From Thelonectria olida (Eukaryota > Ascomycota > Sordariomycetes > Hypocreales > Nectriaceae): DNA of 64,000 bases. The position numbers were made by a program, and so were the translations under genes. The DNA is taken from positions 370,326 to 434,325 of the forward strand of contig JAGPYM010000031.1 in assembly GCA_020736575.1 (NCBI GenBank). Reading direction: 5' to 3'. Below, in pieces: positions 22,587 through 35,065 of the stretch; the stretch's first letter is position 1; the number at the start of each line of letters is the position of its first letter. Under the pieces are notes generated by a model that saw only the letters and a list, made by a program, of their open reading frames with translations, ran no database searches and had not been told where the DNA came from.

Positions 22587-24150
22587 CTAACGAATCTCAA
22601 ATCTCTCGAGCCCAATCTTGCCATCCCTCAAACGTTTCTCTACTTCTTCCGTCGTGAGCCCGAGAACGAAACATGAGGCTACGTTCAGAAAATGGCCTCC
22701 GACCTTCCGAAGAATCACAAGGCAATTGCAGCCCCTGACAATGCAGACCATATCTCCCGCCTTTACCTTTTTGGGCCCGAGTCCAGATATCTCTCCTTGG
22801 TTTGGAAGAACACATTGTGGCGGAATAGCTGGGACAGCGTCGACAAGCGATCGATATCCGCCCATTATCCCAGCAGTTCTCAAACTCCTTGGCGTCGACG
22901 GCTAGTTCCTGTCCTGGGAAGAACTTCTGTAAAAACCATGTGATAGCATCTTCGCGATTGCCCGGATCAAAGTTAAATTGGAAGAAGCCCGGGTCTAGTA
23001 TCTGAATGAGGCTTCCCCAAGAAGCGCAAAAAAACGCAACGTCCTGCATCAAATTCATGCCCACGCGGCAACGTCACTGATTGAGAAATTCTTTAATGTA
23101 TTCAAGGTAAACCTGCTCGACGTCCTTTCGATAGTCAACGTCGAGCTTCATTTCAGTGAAACCTAAGATGGCATAGACATGGACCCGTGGATCTGGATGC
23201 TACAGCTTATCTGTCGGAGTAGCGGTACCGATCCCTTGGAATCCATTCTCTTCCATTCTTTGAGGGAGACTATGAGTTGCCACCCTGATGTATCAAGTCA
23301 AAATAGCAACTTCGGCACCAGACCCTATCCGAAAGAAATCCTGGTTTTTCAACCGCCCTCTTTTCTTGCCTCAATTGCACCATTTTGAGAGTTGAAGAGA
23401 TTGTCAAAAGTTTGTCGAACTTCAGAGACTTGTCGCCGCAGCACAGGAAGAGTTGTTTGGATAGAACCGCCTCCTGAATGATCCAGACGCGAGTCCAGTA
23501 TGGCTGTATCTTCAAACTGCTGATTGCGCGCCAGGATTCATTATGTGGAAAGTCAGCATCGCTTGAAGTCTCAGTCTCGATACACAGGAGATGGGATCTT
23601 GCGAAGCCACGTGCAGTCCGCCAGTTCTCGCAATGTCACTTTCGGGTTACCATTGCTCAAGACAGCGTGGATCTGGTTGTAGACCTTCAGAGCATGGCAT
23701 ATAACGCTGTCGTTGATTGAAATCTGCGACAGCGTGAGCTCTGCGCCCGGGTATATGTCTCGCATGAGCTGGACCTGGTGGTTTCGCTCGTCGATGTCAC
23801 CTTGGTTAATGCACAGTGCATCAGCCCAGAGGCGAAACTCGCCGCCGTCCCGCCCAGGAAATCTCTTTTGCCAATGATGTTTGGCCCATTGAAGAGCATG
23901 TCCTAGGCTTGCAGTCACGGTCACGGCCTTTCCGTTGACTGTGATTTCGTTCCCCTTGATGAATCGCCCCAGACGTATGATAGGGCTGTGAAAGCGGGTT
24001 TCTCTATGAGGTAAGCTGTATGAAGATTGCATTGGATCTGAGCTCCGGCCGACCCATTCTCAACGGTCTCCAACAGTCGGATTTGGGAGCGTGCTTTATC
24101 GAAAGGCTGGTAGATCGAGGAGATGAGGAGAGCGGCCGTTTGCACGATGG
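22587..24150 (-). pseudogene. Decayed HET-domain (heterokaryon incompatibility) gene
   Basis: HET proteins act in nonself recognition and cell death. Recognisable blocks run in order but in different frames: N-terminal PFDKARSQIRLLE and AFTALSYVWGD (24145-24010), then EITVNGKAVTVTASLGHAL and LWADALCINQGDIDERNHQV (24000-23750) in a frame shifted by one base right after the ALSYVWGD block, then YWTRVWIIQEAVLSKQLFLCCG (23480-23400) in another frame, and the usual C-terminal block GDMVCIVRGCNCLVILRKVG (about 22770-22690) ending at 22587. No intron with GT/AG ends explains the first shift, and stops fall between blocks. At least three breaks make this a pseudogene. The start codon is not clear. 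Sequencing error could explain one shift but not all. Confidence 0.75.
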
Positions 24151-24691
24151 GCTTGGAGCTTTCCGGCGCGGCTGTGCAAATTTTCTTCGTACTTGTCCCT
24201 TGACTCGAACTGCCAACGGAGCATTTCAGTGGCGAACCGTCCCTCGCCTTGAATTGGAACAGGAGCTTGCTTTTAAGCCAACCTGGTTTCTAGTCGCACC
24301 GCTGGGGGCCGCTACCCCAGGCTCTGGCTGGTGGCTGTTCTTGCTCAGCCTCCCATTTCGGTGCTTCGTCCACTACCTGTGTCTACCAATGTCAGTTGTA
24401 TTCTTTATCCCATACCCAAAGTCTTGTCGTGGAGATGAGGAAATGCGGCGGTACCTTGACAGTCCAGTGGAATACTTGTATGTTACCCGTCCGACTCCGG
24501 GCATTTCAAAACCCAAAGTCTAGGTTGAGAAAATCTAGATAGTAGACGATGTAATTATGTCATGCCTGTTGACCAGATACCAGAAGATAGAAAGGCATCA
24601 CGAGCTCGTGTCATGCAGTGAATCTAGTAGTGAGATATGTCACATCATTTTAGGCCAAAACTGTATCTTATCGCCTTCTAGAACTAATTAT
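24151..24691. other. Intergenic, nothing recognised
   Basis: About 540 bases: upstream of the decayed HET gene and 3' of the decarboxylase. A plus-strand frame with an ATG at 24020 runs to 24523 but is partly antisense to the HET relic and shows no family features. Confidence 0.4.
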
Positions 24692-26264
<1,573 letters not shown>

Positions 26265-28049
26265 CTAATAAATCAAATCTTCAGTTTTGTTCTCTCCGTT
26301 TCCTTTTGGTTTAGCCTTATAACATATCCCACCCACAATAGATGTACAGTCCTCGGATCCGTCCTTTTCTTCCCAGGCAAGTCTATTTCGCTCCTGATTG
26401 GCAAGTTTGGTTTTCTTGTGGTGATGAAAGAGCCCCCAAGGGAGGGTTTCAAGCGCTAGTCCACGACGTTGTCGAGGATGGGTTGGAGGATCTTTGGCGG
26501 CTTGAGATGATTCATCAGGATGTGAAAAGTTGGCCGGGGAATTCTTGCCAGTTTGAGATTCTTCATTAGGGTGTGAGAAGTTGGTCGAGGAACCGTTACT
26601 GGCTTGAGGTGATTGAGATTCAAGAGAATGTGAAAAATTGGCCGAGCCATTGTTGGGTCCAGGTTGGGATGGTTCAGGGAGTAAAACATCAGTCGAGGAG
26701 CTGTTTGATCCGGTTTGAGATGGTGCATCAGTCTGGTCATCTTCCTTGTCCTCATCCTTTTTCTTATCCTTTTTCTTATCCTTTTTCTTATCCTTCTTGT
26801 CGTCCTTGTCATCGTCTTCGTCCTCGAATCTGCCAGGCTTGATCGGTTTGCATTGAAGGGCAGGGTCAACATGGGTCGCGAAGAGCTCATAGTTGTCCGC
26901 ATTGTTCAAGTTATCCGCCCCCGTCAGAGTGAATAAGTTCGTGACTCCATGTTCGTCATCGGCAATCTCGCCCTTCGACACCACCTGGACCATCTCGCGA
27001 AGGCTGGTAGCAGCCTGGCTGATGTGCCAAGTGTTGCGGCCCGCTTTCCCTTGCTTGTGGCATTTGTATGGGACAGGTTCCTTCTCGAAAAACTTGGGAC
27101 AGTAGACGATTTGCTTAGTTGAAGGAGAGGCGTATGCCATCAAGGGCTTCACGCAAGTGCCGAAGACATCCTCGCAAAGGAACTGGTAGTCCTTGCGCTT
27201 CAGACATCCCTGTTCGACATCATCGAACACGTTGGCAACCTTTTCGCGAGTTGTATTGTCGGCTGATCCGAAGGCTTCCTCCATCCTCCAGGATAGACCT
27301 TGCCGGGCGAAGCCTGCCGCATTTCCAGCAAGGCGGCTACAGTTCTTCAGCGAAGCTTCGATCATTGCCAGCTTTTCGGGTGCGCAGCTAGCCGCCTTCG
27401 ATTTGTGAAGTTCGAGAAACTGGCGGCGAGCGTGTTTAGCCACGGTTGCGTTGACGTTGATCTGGAGCACATTTGATTCATATGGAACTTGTCCCTTGGT
27501 GCGACGAGACAATAGCCAGCGGTATGGCAGCTTGCCGTACATGTGGACATCGAATTGGCCACCGGCGGAGAGGTCGTATGTTTCGGCCAGATCGAATCGC
27601 ACGAGAATGGAGTCGCCACGGTCTATGGCTACAAAATGATCCTCCTTGAGCTGCGAGTAGTCGACTTGGCCATGGATCCCGATAAACTTGGCCTCCTTTC
27701 CAAGATCTACACAGGTCAAGGTTGATTAGTCAATGGCCATGGGATCGTGGGATGGGACTGAATAAAGTCCTCTGGCCCGTTGGAATACACTATCTTGAGA
27801 TTGGAGAGGGACTAACGAACCTGAGGTTGTGACTTTGGCCTTCTCAAATGGCGCCGATGAAAGAAATGTTCCGGTTTTCTGGAGGTGGAATCGATACTTT
27901 TCATTGTTGTGAATCTCGGCCTCGACAACGGTGTGGTATTTCAGCCTCAAATCGATGGCCAGCGGCGTGAGGTCCCCAGGGTTCGGGCCGCGGAAGACGA
28001 TTCTGGCCACTTCAGCAACCCAGCGCCAGAAAGCGCCGTCAGGCCTCAT
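26265..28049 (-). CDS. Deuterolysin-like (M35) protein lacking the HExxH zinc site
   Basis: Exons 27821..28049 and 26265..27706, intron of 114 nt (GTTCGT donor, GTGTAG acceptor), 556 residues. The ATG at 28049 is the first in frame. The body follows deuterolysin (secreted fungal zinc metalloprotease): DLTPLAIDLRLKYHTVVEAE near the start, paired Cys, then VYCPKFFEKEP and C-H-K-Q before the active-site helix, and NLNNADNYELFATHV at the end. Where the family has HExxH, this protein has REMVQ: both zinc-binding His are gone, while Glu and a downstream Asp-Asp remain. The N-terminus is no clear signal peptide; Arg and Glu break the hydrophobic run. A long extra tail (about 330-556) has Lys/Asp-rich tandem repeats and three NFSH-containing repeats. 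It is probably a non-catalytic derivative; function unknown. Confidence 0.72.
26500..26690 (-). repeat. Three imperfect NFSH-coding repeats
   Basis: Within the tail of the deuterolysin-like protein, three units of about 20 residues each contain the core A/T-NFSH followed by an acidic/Ser/Gln stretch. At DNA level they are spaced roughly 55-65 bases. They form a low-complexity tail absent from normal deuterolysins. Confidence 0.6.
26751..26798 (-). repeat. 12-bp tandem repeat x4 (codes KDKK units)
   Basis: Plus-strand unit CTTATCCTTTTT repeated four times with one or two changes; it keeps frame and codes Lys/Asp units in the tail of the deuterolysin-like protein. Copy number could vary between strains. 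Confidence 0.85.
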
Positions 28050-29941
28050 TGTCAAGTTGGGGGTTGAAGAGGAAAGTTGAGGTAGAAATGGGTGGTAGGG
28101 TGGAAGGGTACCTGGTTGGTATGATCCCACAGAAAGAGTAAGTTGAGATGTGATGTGATAGAAAGATGGGTTGGTTTTTTTATGCTAAAGATGGCAGCGT
28201 GCGGTGCTTATATCCCATGGGAATTAAGATTTACTCATTACCCACAGCATGGAGGACCTACAACTTCGACATCAAAGGTTTCCAAGGCAATCCCGCGTCG
28301 GCCTTGGTTCTTGCATACCTTATTTAGAGTGAGGCATCACAGAGTCTATTTGACCCAAGTAACTTTGCACACCCGTGGACCGAATCCAATGACTCACAAT
28401 ATAGTCGAAGGCCACTCCAAAGTTACGCAATGACCGAGTTCAATAATTACCTAGACATTATGACTTTCACAAATACCCAAACAGTGTTGATGGGGTGGGC
28501 CGCATGTCCCCTTTGTAGCCTTTTGGTGCCATTAACCAGGGGCCGCCTTGACTGCCAATTCCAAGTTTCGCAAGCCTTGCGAAGGTGGAAGTGGTGTGTA
28601 GGCTTTATTTCCATTTAAAAGTATCTCTATTCCCAACTGGAAGTGCCGAACCTGTGTTTATGTAGGTAGGTTCCTGACTTTGCGATACAGTCTACAGCCC
28701 GACTAACTTGCGGAACGGGAGGACGGAATGGTTCATTAGCCAGTCCCGATTGTAAAGCTCACTCCCAAACAGAGACCAACAGCCTAAAACCGTTACTGGC
28801 AAAGCTTTGTGAACGTTGCTCCTTGGTTTCTTTGTGCCGTTGATCGGGAGGATGATGACGCATACATGTAGCTTCCGGAGCGGGTCGAATTCGTCCGAAG
28901 TAGAGGAAATTGAAGTGATATTTTTCTTGAACCTTTTCCCAGACGCCTCCCGTTTAAGAATAACGTTCCCCGGAACTAACTGCGAGAAATCTTTGTCAAA
29001 GCCTGGAAGTTGGGGAACAGGGCTGGCCAGGCAAAAAATGATAATTTCCATGTGAGGGGTGAAGAATGAATGAGACGGAGCCACTTCAAATTTCTACTTA
29101 GGTACACTCAATACCCTGGTAGCTGTCAGCACGAAAGTAAGACTATTGAAGTTCTTAATTCTATATAATTTGAATGCTGCATTTGGCATTACGTCAATAC
29201 CTACTGTACAGAAGCTTAAAAAGATACCTATGTGACCTGCCACGTTGGCGCCAGTTTGAGAGTATTGCGTGCGCCCCGTTTCAATTTCCTCGCATATGCC
29301 AGTTTATATCTGCATTTTTTCCAAGTATACTCTCCATTCTGCCCTCAATCCTAACCTAACAATCCATCATCTGAACTTTGCATATGAGTTTCGTACGGAA
29401 ATTAGCGTCGGACCGTGTGTCGGACTGAAAACCATCCCATATTTACAATTTTCTATAGTTGGAGTCTCCGAGATGGGGAGTCTGGCCTGTGGCCCTACGA
29501 GAGCCATGCTGCAATGCCAGTCCCTTTCCTCAATATCGCCCTTCTTTCTTAGGCCGAGGACTCGAGCATTGTGGACATTGCTACTCTGGTAGATGAAGGA
29601 AAAAGAGACAGGGACGTTCCGAAGTTCCCCACCTGCTCCGGCATTCGGTGCCTCTCCGGCCGAAAGTGGATATCCCCATCCCGGCCTTGCTCCGTGTCCC
29701 GGGTTGTCATCTGGCTAGCGTAATTGAAAGCGCCGGAGGGAGAAGATTCTAGCCAACAAAGGGGCAATGTCATGCATGGAACTGGTGAATGTCACCTGCT
29801 GAGAAAGAGATCCGCTTGGGACAAGCCGTGCGGACCGCTGAGCTTTAAGGGCACTGCAAACTTCAATACTTGACATCTGGTTTGTACAGAATGTGAAAAA
29901 GGATCCAGCCCGAGCTGTCTATTGTATTCATCTATCTCGTT
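28050..29941. other. Long intergenic region, nothing recognised
   Basis: 1892 bases between the deuterolysin-like gene and a small gene. Short frames occur (for example 28692-29084 minus, 29269-29592 plus) but lack conserved motifs or splice logic. The stretch at 28050-28140 is probably the 5' UTR of the deuterolysin-like gene (CT-rich leader). Confidence 0.45.
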
Positions 29942-30296
29942 CTAATCTTGTTTGTCCTGCGAATACCGAAAATAGGAAATGATGTCTGTTGCCTCATGCC
30001 TTCGACCCTTGCCGTGCCCCAGTGCCCGCTCCACGGTCTCCAGAGTTTCCTTCACCTTTTTCATCCTGGTCTGTCTCGAACTGGTTCCATAAACCGACAG
30101 TGTTTCCGTCGCATTCGTTGGGCCACTTAATAGGTAGGCGCTGATTGCGTATGGAGTACCAGTGGACTCGTTGCGGCTGTTTTATTATTGTTAGTTCAGC
30201 GTCTTCGTGAGTACTAGAACTTAAGGGAGCCACATCGGCTTCCACTCACCTTCCATCCGAGGAAGTCGCTGCTGAAGGGCGGTAGCTTGTAGACAT
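29942..30296 (-). CDS. Small spliced gene, 93-aa hypothetical protein
   Basis: Exons 30250..30296 and 29942..30176, intron of 73 nt with GTGAGT donor, CTAAC branch site and AACAG acceptor, all close to consensus. The spliced frame starts MSTSYRPSAATSSDG, stays open for 93 codons and stops with TAG at 29944. The protein is hydrophilic: a Ser/Thr-rich N-terminal half, then a basic, probably helical part (RMKKVKETLETVERALG, about 57-73) and a polar end. No signal peptide or membrane helix. I do not recognise the family. The unspliced frames over this region are interrupted, so gene finders requiring long open frames would miss it. Without expression data it remains a prediction, though the three intact splice signals in the right spacing make chance less likely. 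Confidence 0.5.
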
Positions 30297-31627
30297 AGTG
30301 ATCTGGGGCTGGGATAATTGTGGGATTTTAAGTAGCTGTATCGTGCGATAAGGTAGATGAGGTATGGAAAGTTTGTGGATGACTGGAGCAGGTAGAGGGT
30401 TTTATCGATGCTTTTATTGCCTTTAAGTGTTTCTAACAAGGCATCACACGCCAACTAAAGCACTTGACGGCATCTTCACGACGACAACGACGGGTATGTC
30501 GAGCACTCGAGTACTTGAGCAAGATTGTGCCCAGTGGCGACCGAAGTTTGCTCCCTCCAGATGCGTCGACCCTCACCCGGTGTTGAGAGTGAGGACCCAA
30601 GAGCGCAATTGTGTCCCGACAACCCGGGGATCCGTAGATTAGGATGTAGCTCGCCCCAAGGGCCGCTGGTGCTCTCGTCCCGGGGCATCGGGGCAGATTC
30701 GTGAAAATTAGGCAATACGGAACGCCACGGCCAAGTGTAGACTGCTCGCGGAAACGCCTAGTGATATGGGAATTTGAAATGAGAAGGTGAGCATTACAAG
30801 AGCACAAATGCGCCCTCATACCCGTCCCCGTGTGACTACTCAGGGGTGGCGCAGGAGCAGGGAGCTTGGAGGGCCTGCTCTGTGCTGTCTCAGCACGGAT
30901 GTGCCCAGCAGCGCTCAGAAAGCCTGGATGGCTACCTACCTACCTGATGACGACGGCTCTTCGCATCCCTACAACTGCAGTTGTGTTAGATAGATAGACT
31001 ACAGACTTTAAAGCATCCTTGTTTTAGAGGCATTTCATCGCTTCGAATCACGTGGGCTTGAAAAATTAGGCAGCACTTAGATCGTCTCCAAAATATCCCA
31101 TTCAGCAGGTTCGGATCAATGGGAAACAAGTCGTATTAAATGTAGCTTCCAATGAAGGACTTGATTCTTCTCCCTATCCGTGGTATACTTGTGCTACCGT
31201 TTATTCCCCGTGGTACGTGGCTACTTCCCACCCTCAACTAACTCCCCAGAACAATCCAGTCCGCGATGGGTAGAAGGAAAAAACGCCAATTCGCCCTTCA
31301 ATGACGTGCAACATTGAGGATACAAGAAGGGTATGTTCGATTGCAAAAATCACAAATGTGCTGGCTTCTATGACAGATAGCATAGATCAAATCATCAAAG
31401 GACACAATATTAGTCCTTCCCAACAGTGCTGGGTGAGGTGGCTGAGACCGGCAGCCCCTTTGAGACTTAAGAGGACGCCATGGCTTGGTGCCTTGAAGTC
31501 GCTCACAAACTCGGGTTGACGCAATTGGATCTCAATATGAGCGTGTGAATAGCCGCAGTCGGCATGGCTATTCGCTTGCCCTTTAGTATGGGCGCGAAGG
31601 TTCTCTCGTCGAAGATTGATGCCGATT
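30297..31627. other. Intergenic, nothing recognised
   Basis: 1331 bases: promoter of the 93-aa gene and 3' side of the ankyrin/zinc-finger gene. Weak frames overlap on both strands near 30430-30820 and look like chance. No RNA gene recognised. Confidence 0.45.
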
Positions 31628-34600
31628 TTAATAAAAACCTTTTGGGTCCAAATCCATTGCTCCTGAAGTTGTCGCTGGGTCTATGTTTGAGCCGCCGAGG
31701 CTTCCCATATTGGCGTCGCAGTCCAGAGACCAGGGCCCAGCTGGGTTGTAATGGAGCTGTTCAGTCAATGGTAGCTGGGGCGAAAATGCGCTTGCATGGC
31801 TGACATTGTGTGGCATCTCTTCCCCATGACGGGTTTCCGGTACTCGCCGCTGGACATGCGGCCGGATGGAGACTTCAGCTTCCGCCTGTCGAAGCGGTGA
31901 CACGAGGCCGCGGCTTCTCTGGTCAGGACTCATGACATCAAAGTTCCCCATAGACATGCCGTCTTGCCCAAAGGTTTGCGACGCGACGGATGGCGGTGTC
32001 AATACGGACCCGGATCCAGGGCTGTCGTCGTTGGACTCTGGCGTTGAGCTTGGTGGCCTCCCTTGAAGGAAGGCCTGAATCGTGAACTGAAGCCCTAACA
32101 GAATGAAGGTTTCAATTTGTTGGATATACTGGTCCGCATAGCCATGCTCGCGCGTGCACCCGTTCTGCTGCAGAAATGTCTTCACTAGTGGACGAGCGTG
32201 CTGTTCGGCAAAGTCGCATAGTCCATAGTCGGGGTCGACATAGGGCGAAGAGGGATTCCGCGCTCCTGGGAAGACGACCTGAAAGACCTCATTCCATTGA
32301 TCACGTGCAGAGAACCCGCCTTTTGCGCGCTTGCTGAGCAGTGACGATTGAGCTTTCGTGATGCCGTCTGGTTCTGGCAGGCCAGACCTCTCGCAGTCCT
32401 CTTCTCTGATGTGCCGGTCTTTCTCTGGTTCGCTAGAATATAGCGCCATGCACTTTGGGCAGTACCAGGGCTTCATGTGCTTCCGCTTCAAGTGCTGTTT
32501 GACATCCCTGATCCGGTTGAGCTTGTGGAAGTTGCAGCCGAAGTAGCGCGCCGGATACTCTTTGGCGAATGGGCACGCAAGAGGCAAGCCAGGTTCTGGC
32601 TCAGTCTGGGCTCCATCCAACCCGCCATCGTCGGGTGGATCGCCACTCCCACCCGACCTCCTCGAGAAGTGGTTGCGATTGTTCGGAGGTCCAGAGTACC
32701 CGCCAGCTTGGTCATGACCTTGGGCTCCAGAAGAGCGGTACGTGATGCCACCTGGAGCACCAGAGCCTGGGGTTTGGGATGGTCCAGGATTCCGCTCGTT
32801 AACGGGCTGGACCAAGGCAGAGAACAGATCAGAGAACCTCAGGGGTAGATTCTGTCGGTTGTAGTGTCTTGGTTCGGGGGGCTCGCTGCTAGTTTCCGAG
32901 CTGGTGAGTATTGAGCTGGCATCCGTCATGCTGGTACTCCGGCTCAGCCCGTCGCTGAATGGAAGAGACCCCCGGAAACTGCTGAGAGATAGCCGGTCCG
33001 GGGCTGCCTGTCCATGCTTCGAGGAGCTGCCATGGTCTGACGCAAGGTTCGCGGGGTACCTGGATTCGGAACCTCTGTCCCCCGACGGATTCCCCGAGCC
33101 TGACCCCTCCGATTGACGTCTGAAGGCATTCTCGGGTATGGCTGGTAGATTCGGTGGCGCAGTTGGCCAGCCAGCTGGCTCCTTTCCCATTGCCCTCCAT
33201 AGCGACTCAGCATCCTCTTCGTTATTTCTGTCGCTCGCAACACTGCTCAAAGCGGTGATGTTAGTCTGGTAGGAAGAGCGACTGGTCCTGCTCCGCTTCG
33301 AGGAGCTCGTAGCACTGGGTCTGGGGAGGCGAAGTCTGCCAGAAAGAGAGGTGTTTGTTGATTTACTGCCGATAGAGCCACTCTTCAGGCAGTGAAAGAA
33401 TGGCCTAGATTCAGTCTTGGTCTCTTGGGTGGGAGTGCTAACTTCTGTAGTAGGCAACGGCGGCAACCTCTCGACAACCTCGGTCTGACGAGGCGCCTTC
33501 AGCAAGCGCTTCAGGTACGAACCCATGGGACCACCCACGTGGTGAATGGCATCCCGTCCTGTGTGATCTTTGATCCGAGGGTCTGCACGGAACTTGATCA
33601 GTTCCTCCACCACCCCACGTCTATCGTCCTCTGCTCTGTTGGCAGCGGCCATGACGGCAACCACCAAGGGAGTACAACCACCGGGGCCCGCAGTGTTGGG
33701 GTTGGCTCGATGTTGCAACAGCCGTCGCACAATCTTGAGCTCGCCTTTCTCGCACGCGGTGTACAAAGCCGTCCTGCCGTTGACCTCGACGACATCTGCA
33801 TCGGCTCCGCGCTTCATCAGCAGATCAGCCATGTCAAAATGGCCGATCTCGCAAGCCATATACAAGGCCGTCTTGCCGGACTTGTCTTGCTTGTCCAATA
33901 AATCCCCATGCTTGTCCAGGAAAAGATTGGCCACCTTCAAGCCTCCATGTTTGCCCAGCCTGGGACAGTGTTGGCATCGATGCAGAGCGGTCCTTTTGTC
34001 ATCGTCTTGAACTTTGATATTGGCGCCATGGTCAAGGAGCAACTTTGACACTTCGGAGTTTCGCGTTTCGGCAGCAAGCAGTAGCAGATGAGATGCCAGG
34101 CCGCTTGACGGATTGGTCTGTTCAGTGAAACTCAACATGACCTCGATCTCTTTGAAGCTCATATTGCTCACTGCGTAGTCAAGAGGCGAGCAGCCTTTGG
34201 CAGCGTCCACTTCGTCGAATCGTTGGACGCCAAAGCCTTTTCCCTGGCACCATGCCTTTGCGTCGGAAATCCTACCAATCTTGACGCTCTCGGTGAACTC
34301 GGGAAGAGTCTTCCTCTTCAGCCATTTCAGTCGCCCTTCAGCACTTCCACGGTCTTCCAAGAGATCGTACATGTCAACCAGGTTCTGGGCGGTTTGGGTG
34401 ATTTCCGGAATTGGTTGTGGCAAGACCTCGACGAGATGACAAAGTGCCAGGTCGAGATGCTTGGTAGCATAGTTCCAATCCTGCTGGTCCATTGATCTCA
34501 TATAAAAGGCACCGAGAAGAGCGCAGAGAGTGCCGTAGTCGTCGCGTTCAAGTGGCTGACAATCGGATTGTAGCAAATCCTCAGCGTCGGGTGGAAGGAG

Positions 34601-35065
34601 TGGCTTCAAATCGGCAGTTGACCCTTCGCATTGGAGAACAATCCTCAGCTGCTCGATGCTCGCTTGGATTCTTGTAATGTTGGTAAACAAAAACCGTGGG
34701 ACCCGAGGCGATAGCTGGAGTCTTAATCTGATGGTCTTGAGGTGATAACCGGCAGCGTCGCGGAATCTTCTTTCAGCCTTGGCATCGGCCACCAAAATTT
34801 CGTAGGCGTCAAGCTCATCCTGCACCCGCTCAAGGGCTTCCCATGATGAAGACGTGTCATGCACGGCGGGGTTGGTGTCGGCACTGGTGATGGCACTGGT
34901 ATTGGCACTGGTGTTGGCGCGGGGCGGAGCGTGGTCCTCGACTTGAGAACGAGGCTCAGTTGATGCTGGTTCAGGAGTTGAAGAGCTCATAGCTGTATTC
35001 TCCGTAGAGTCGGCAGGGTATGGCGGTCGGTCGTGTCGGGAGCGATTTGTCATGTCTTGATACAT
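31628..35065 (-). CDS. Large ankyrin-repeat protein with C-terminal zinc-finger region
   Basis: An uninterrupted frame of 1145 residues from ATG 35065 (a second ATG, 12 bases on, is possible). Order of parts: Ser/Thr-rich start (1-70); an alpha-helical segment with TPR-like spacing (about 75-280); five to six ankyrin repeats (about 290-500), with classic cores such as SGKTALYMACEIGHFDMADLL and NGRTALYTACEKGELKIV; a long Ser/Pro/Gly-rich disordered linker (500-810); a Cys/His region (about 815-880: CPF...C-x2-H...H-x3-H, then YCPKCM...H-x4-C) found at the end of many fungal proteins annotated as C2H2-type; then a 90-residue helical part and disordered tail. The mixture suggests a scaffold or regulator, possibly in stress or nonself signalling, but no partner can be named. 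It shares a divergent promoter with the sugar transporter. Confidence 0.8.
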   Translation of the reverse strand: MYQDMTNRSRHDRPPYPADSTENTAMSSSTPEPASTEPRSQVEDHAPPRANTSANTSAITSADTNPAVHDTSSSWEALERVQDELDAYEILVADAKAERRFRDAAGYHLKTIRLRLQLSPRVPRFLFTNITRIQASIEQLRIVLQCEGSTADLKPLLPPDAEDLLQSDCQPLERDDYGTLCALLGAFYMRSMDQQDWNYATKHLDLALCHLVEVLPQPIPEITQTAQNLVDMYDLLEDRGSAEGRLKWLKRKTLPEFTESVKIGRISDAKAWCQGKGFGVQRFDEVDAAKGCSPLDYAVSNMSFKEIEVMLSFTEQTNPSSGLASHLLLLAAETRNSEVSKLLLDHGANIKVQDDDKRTALHRCQHCPRLGKHGGLKVANLFLDKHGDLLDKQDKSGKTALYMACEIGHFDMADLLMKRGADADVVEVNGRTALYTACEKGELKIVRRLLQHRANPNTAGPGGCTPLVVAVMAAANRAEDDRRGVVEELIKFRADPRIKDHTGRDAIHHVGGPMGSYLKRLLKAPRQTEVVERLPPLPTTEVSTPTQETKTESRPFFHCLKSGSIGSKSTNTSLSGRLRLPRPSATSSSKRSRTSRSSYQTNITALSSVASDRNNEEDAESLWRAMGKEPAGWPTAPPNLPAIPENAFRRQSEGSGSGNPSGDRGSESRYPANLASDHGSSSKHGQAAPDRLSLSSFRGSLPFSDGLSRSTSMTDASSILTSSETSSEPPEPRHYNRQNLPLRFSDLFSALVQPVNERNPGPSQTPGSGAPGGITYRSSGAQGHDQAGGYSGPPNNRNHFSRRSGGSGDPPDDGGLDGAQTEPEPGLPLACPFAKEYPARYFGCNFHKLNRIRDVKQHLKRKHMKPWYCPKCMALYSSEPEKDRHIREEDCERSGLPEPDGITKAQSSLLSKRAKGGFSARDQWNEVFQVVFPGARNPSSPYVDPDYGLCDFAEQHARPLVKTFLQQNGCTREHGYADQYIQQIETFILLGLQFTIQAFLQGRPPSSTPESNDDSPGSGSVLTPPSVASQTFGQDGMSMGNFDVMSPDQRSRGLVSPLRQAEAEVSIRPHVQRRVPETRHGEEMPHNVSHASAFSPQLPLTEQLHYNPAGPWSLDCDANMGSLGGSNIDPATTSGAMDLDPKGFY

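Noticed and set aside
24020..24523. 167-codon plus-strand frame with an ATG
   Set aside because: Part is antisense to the HET relic; no family features, and the hydrophobic stretch is not convincing.
30427..30993. Overlapping frames on both strands
   Set aside because: No motif, no splice signals, composition like surrounding intergenic DNA.
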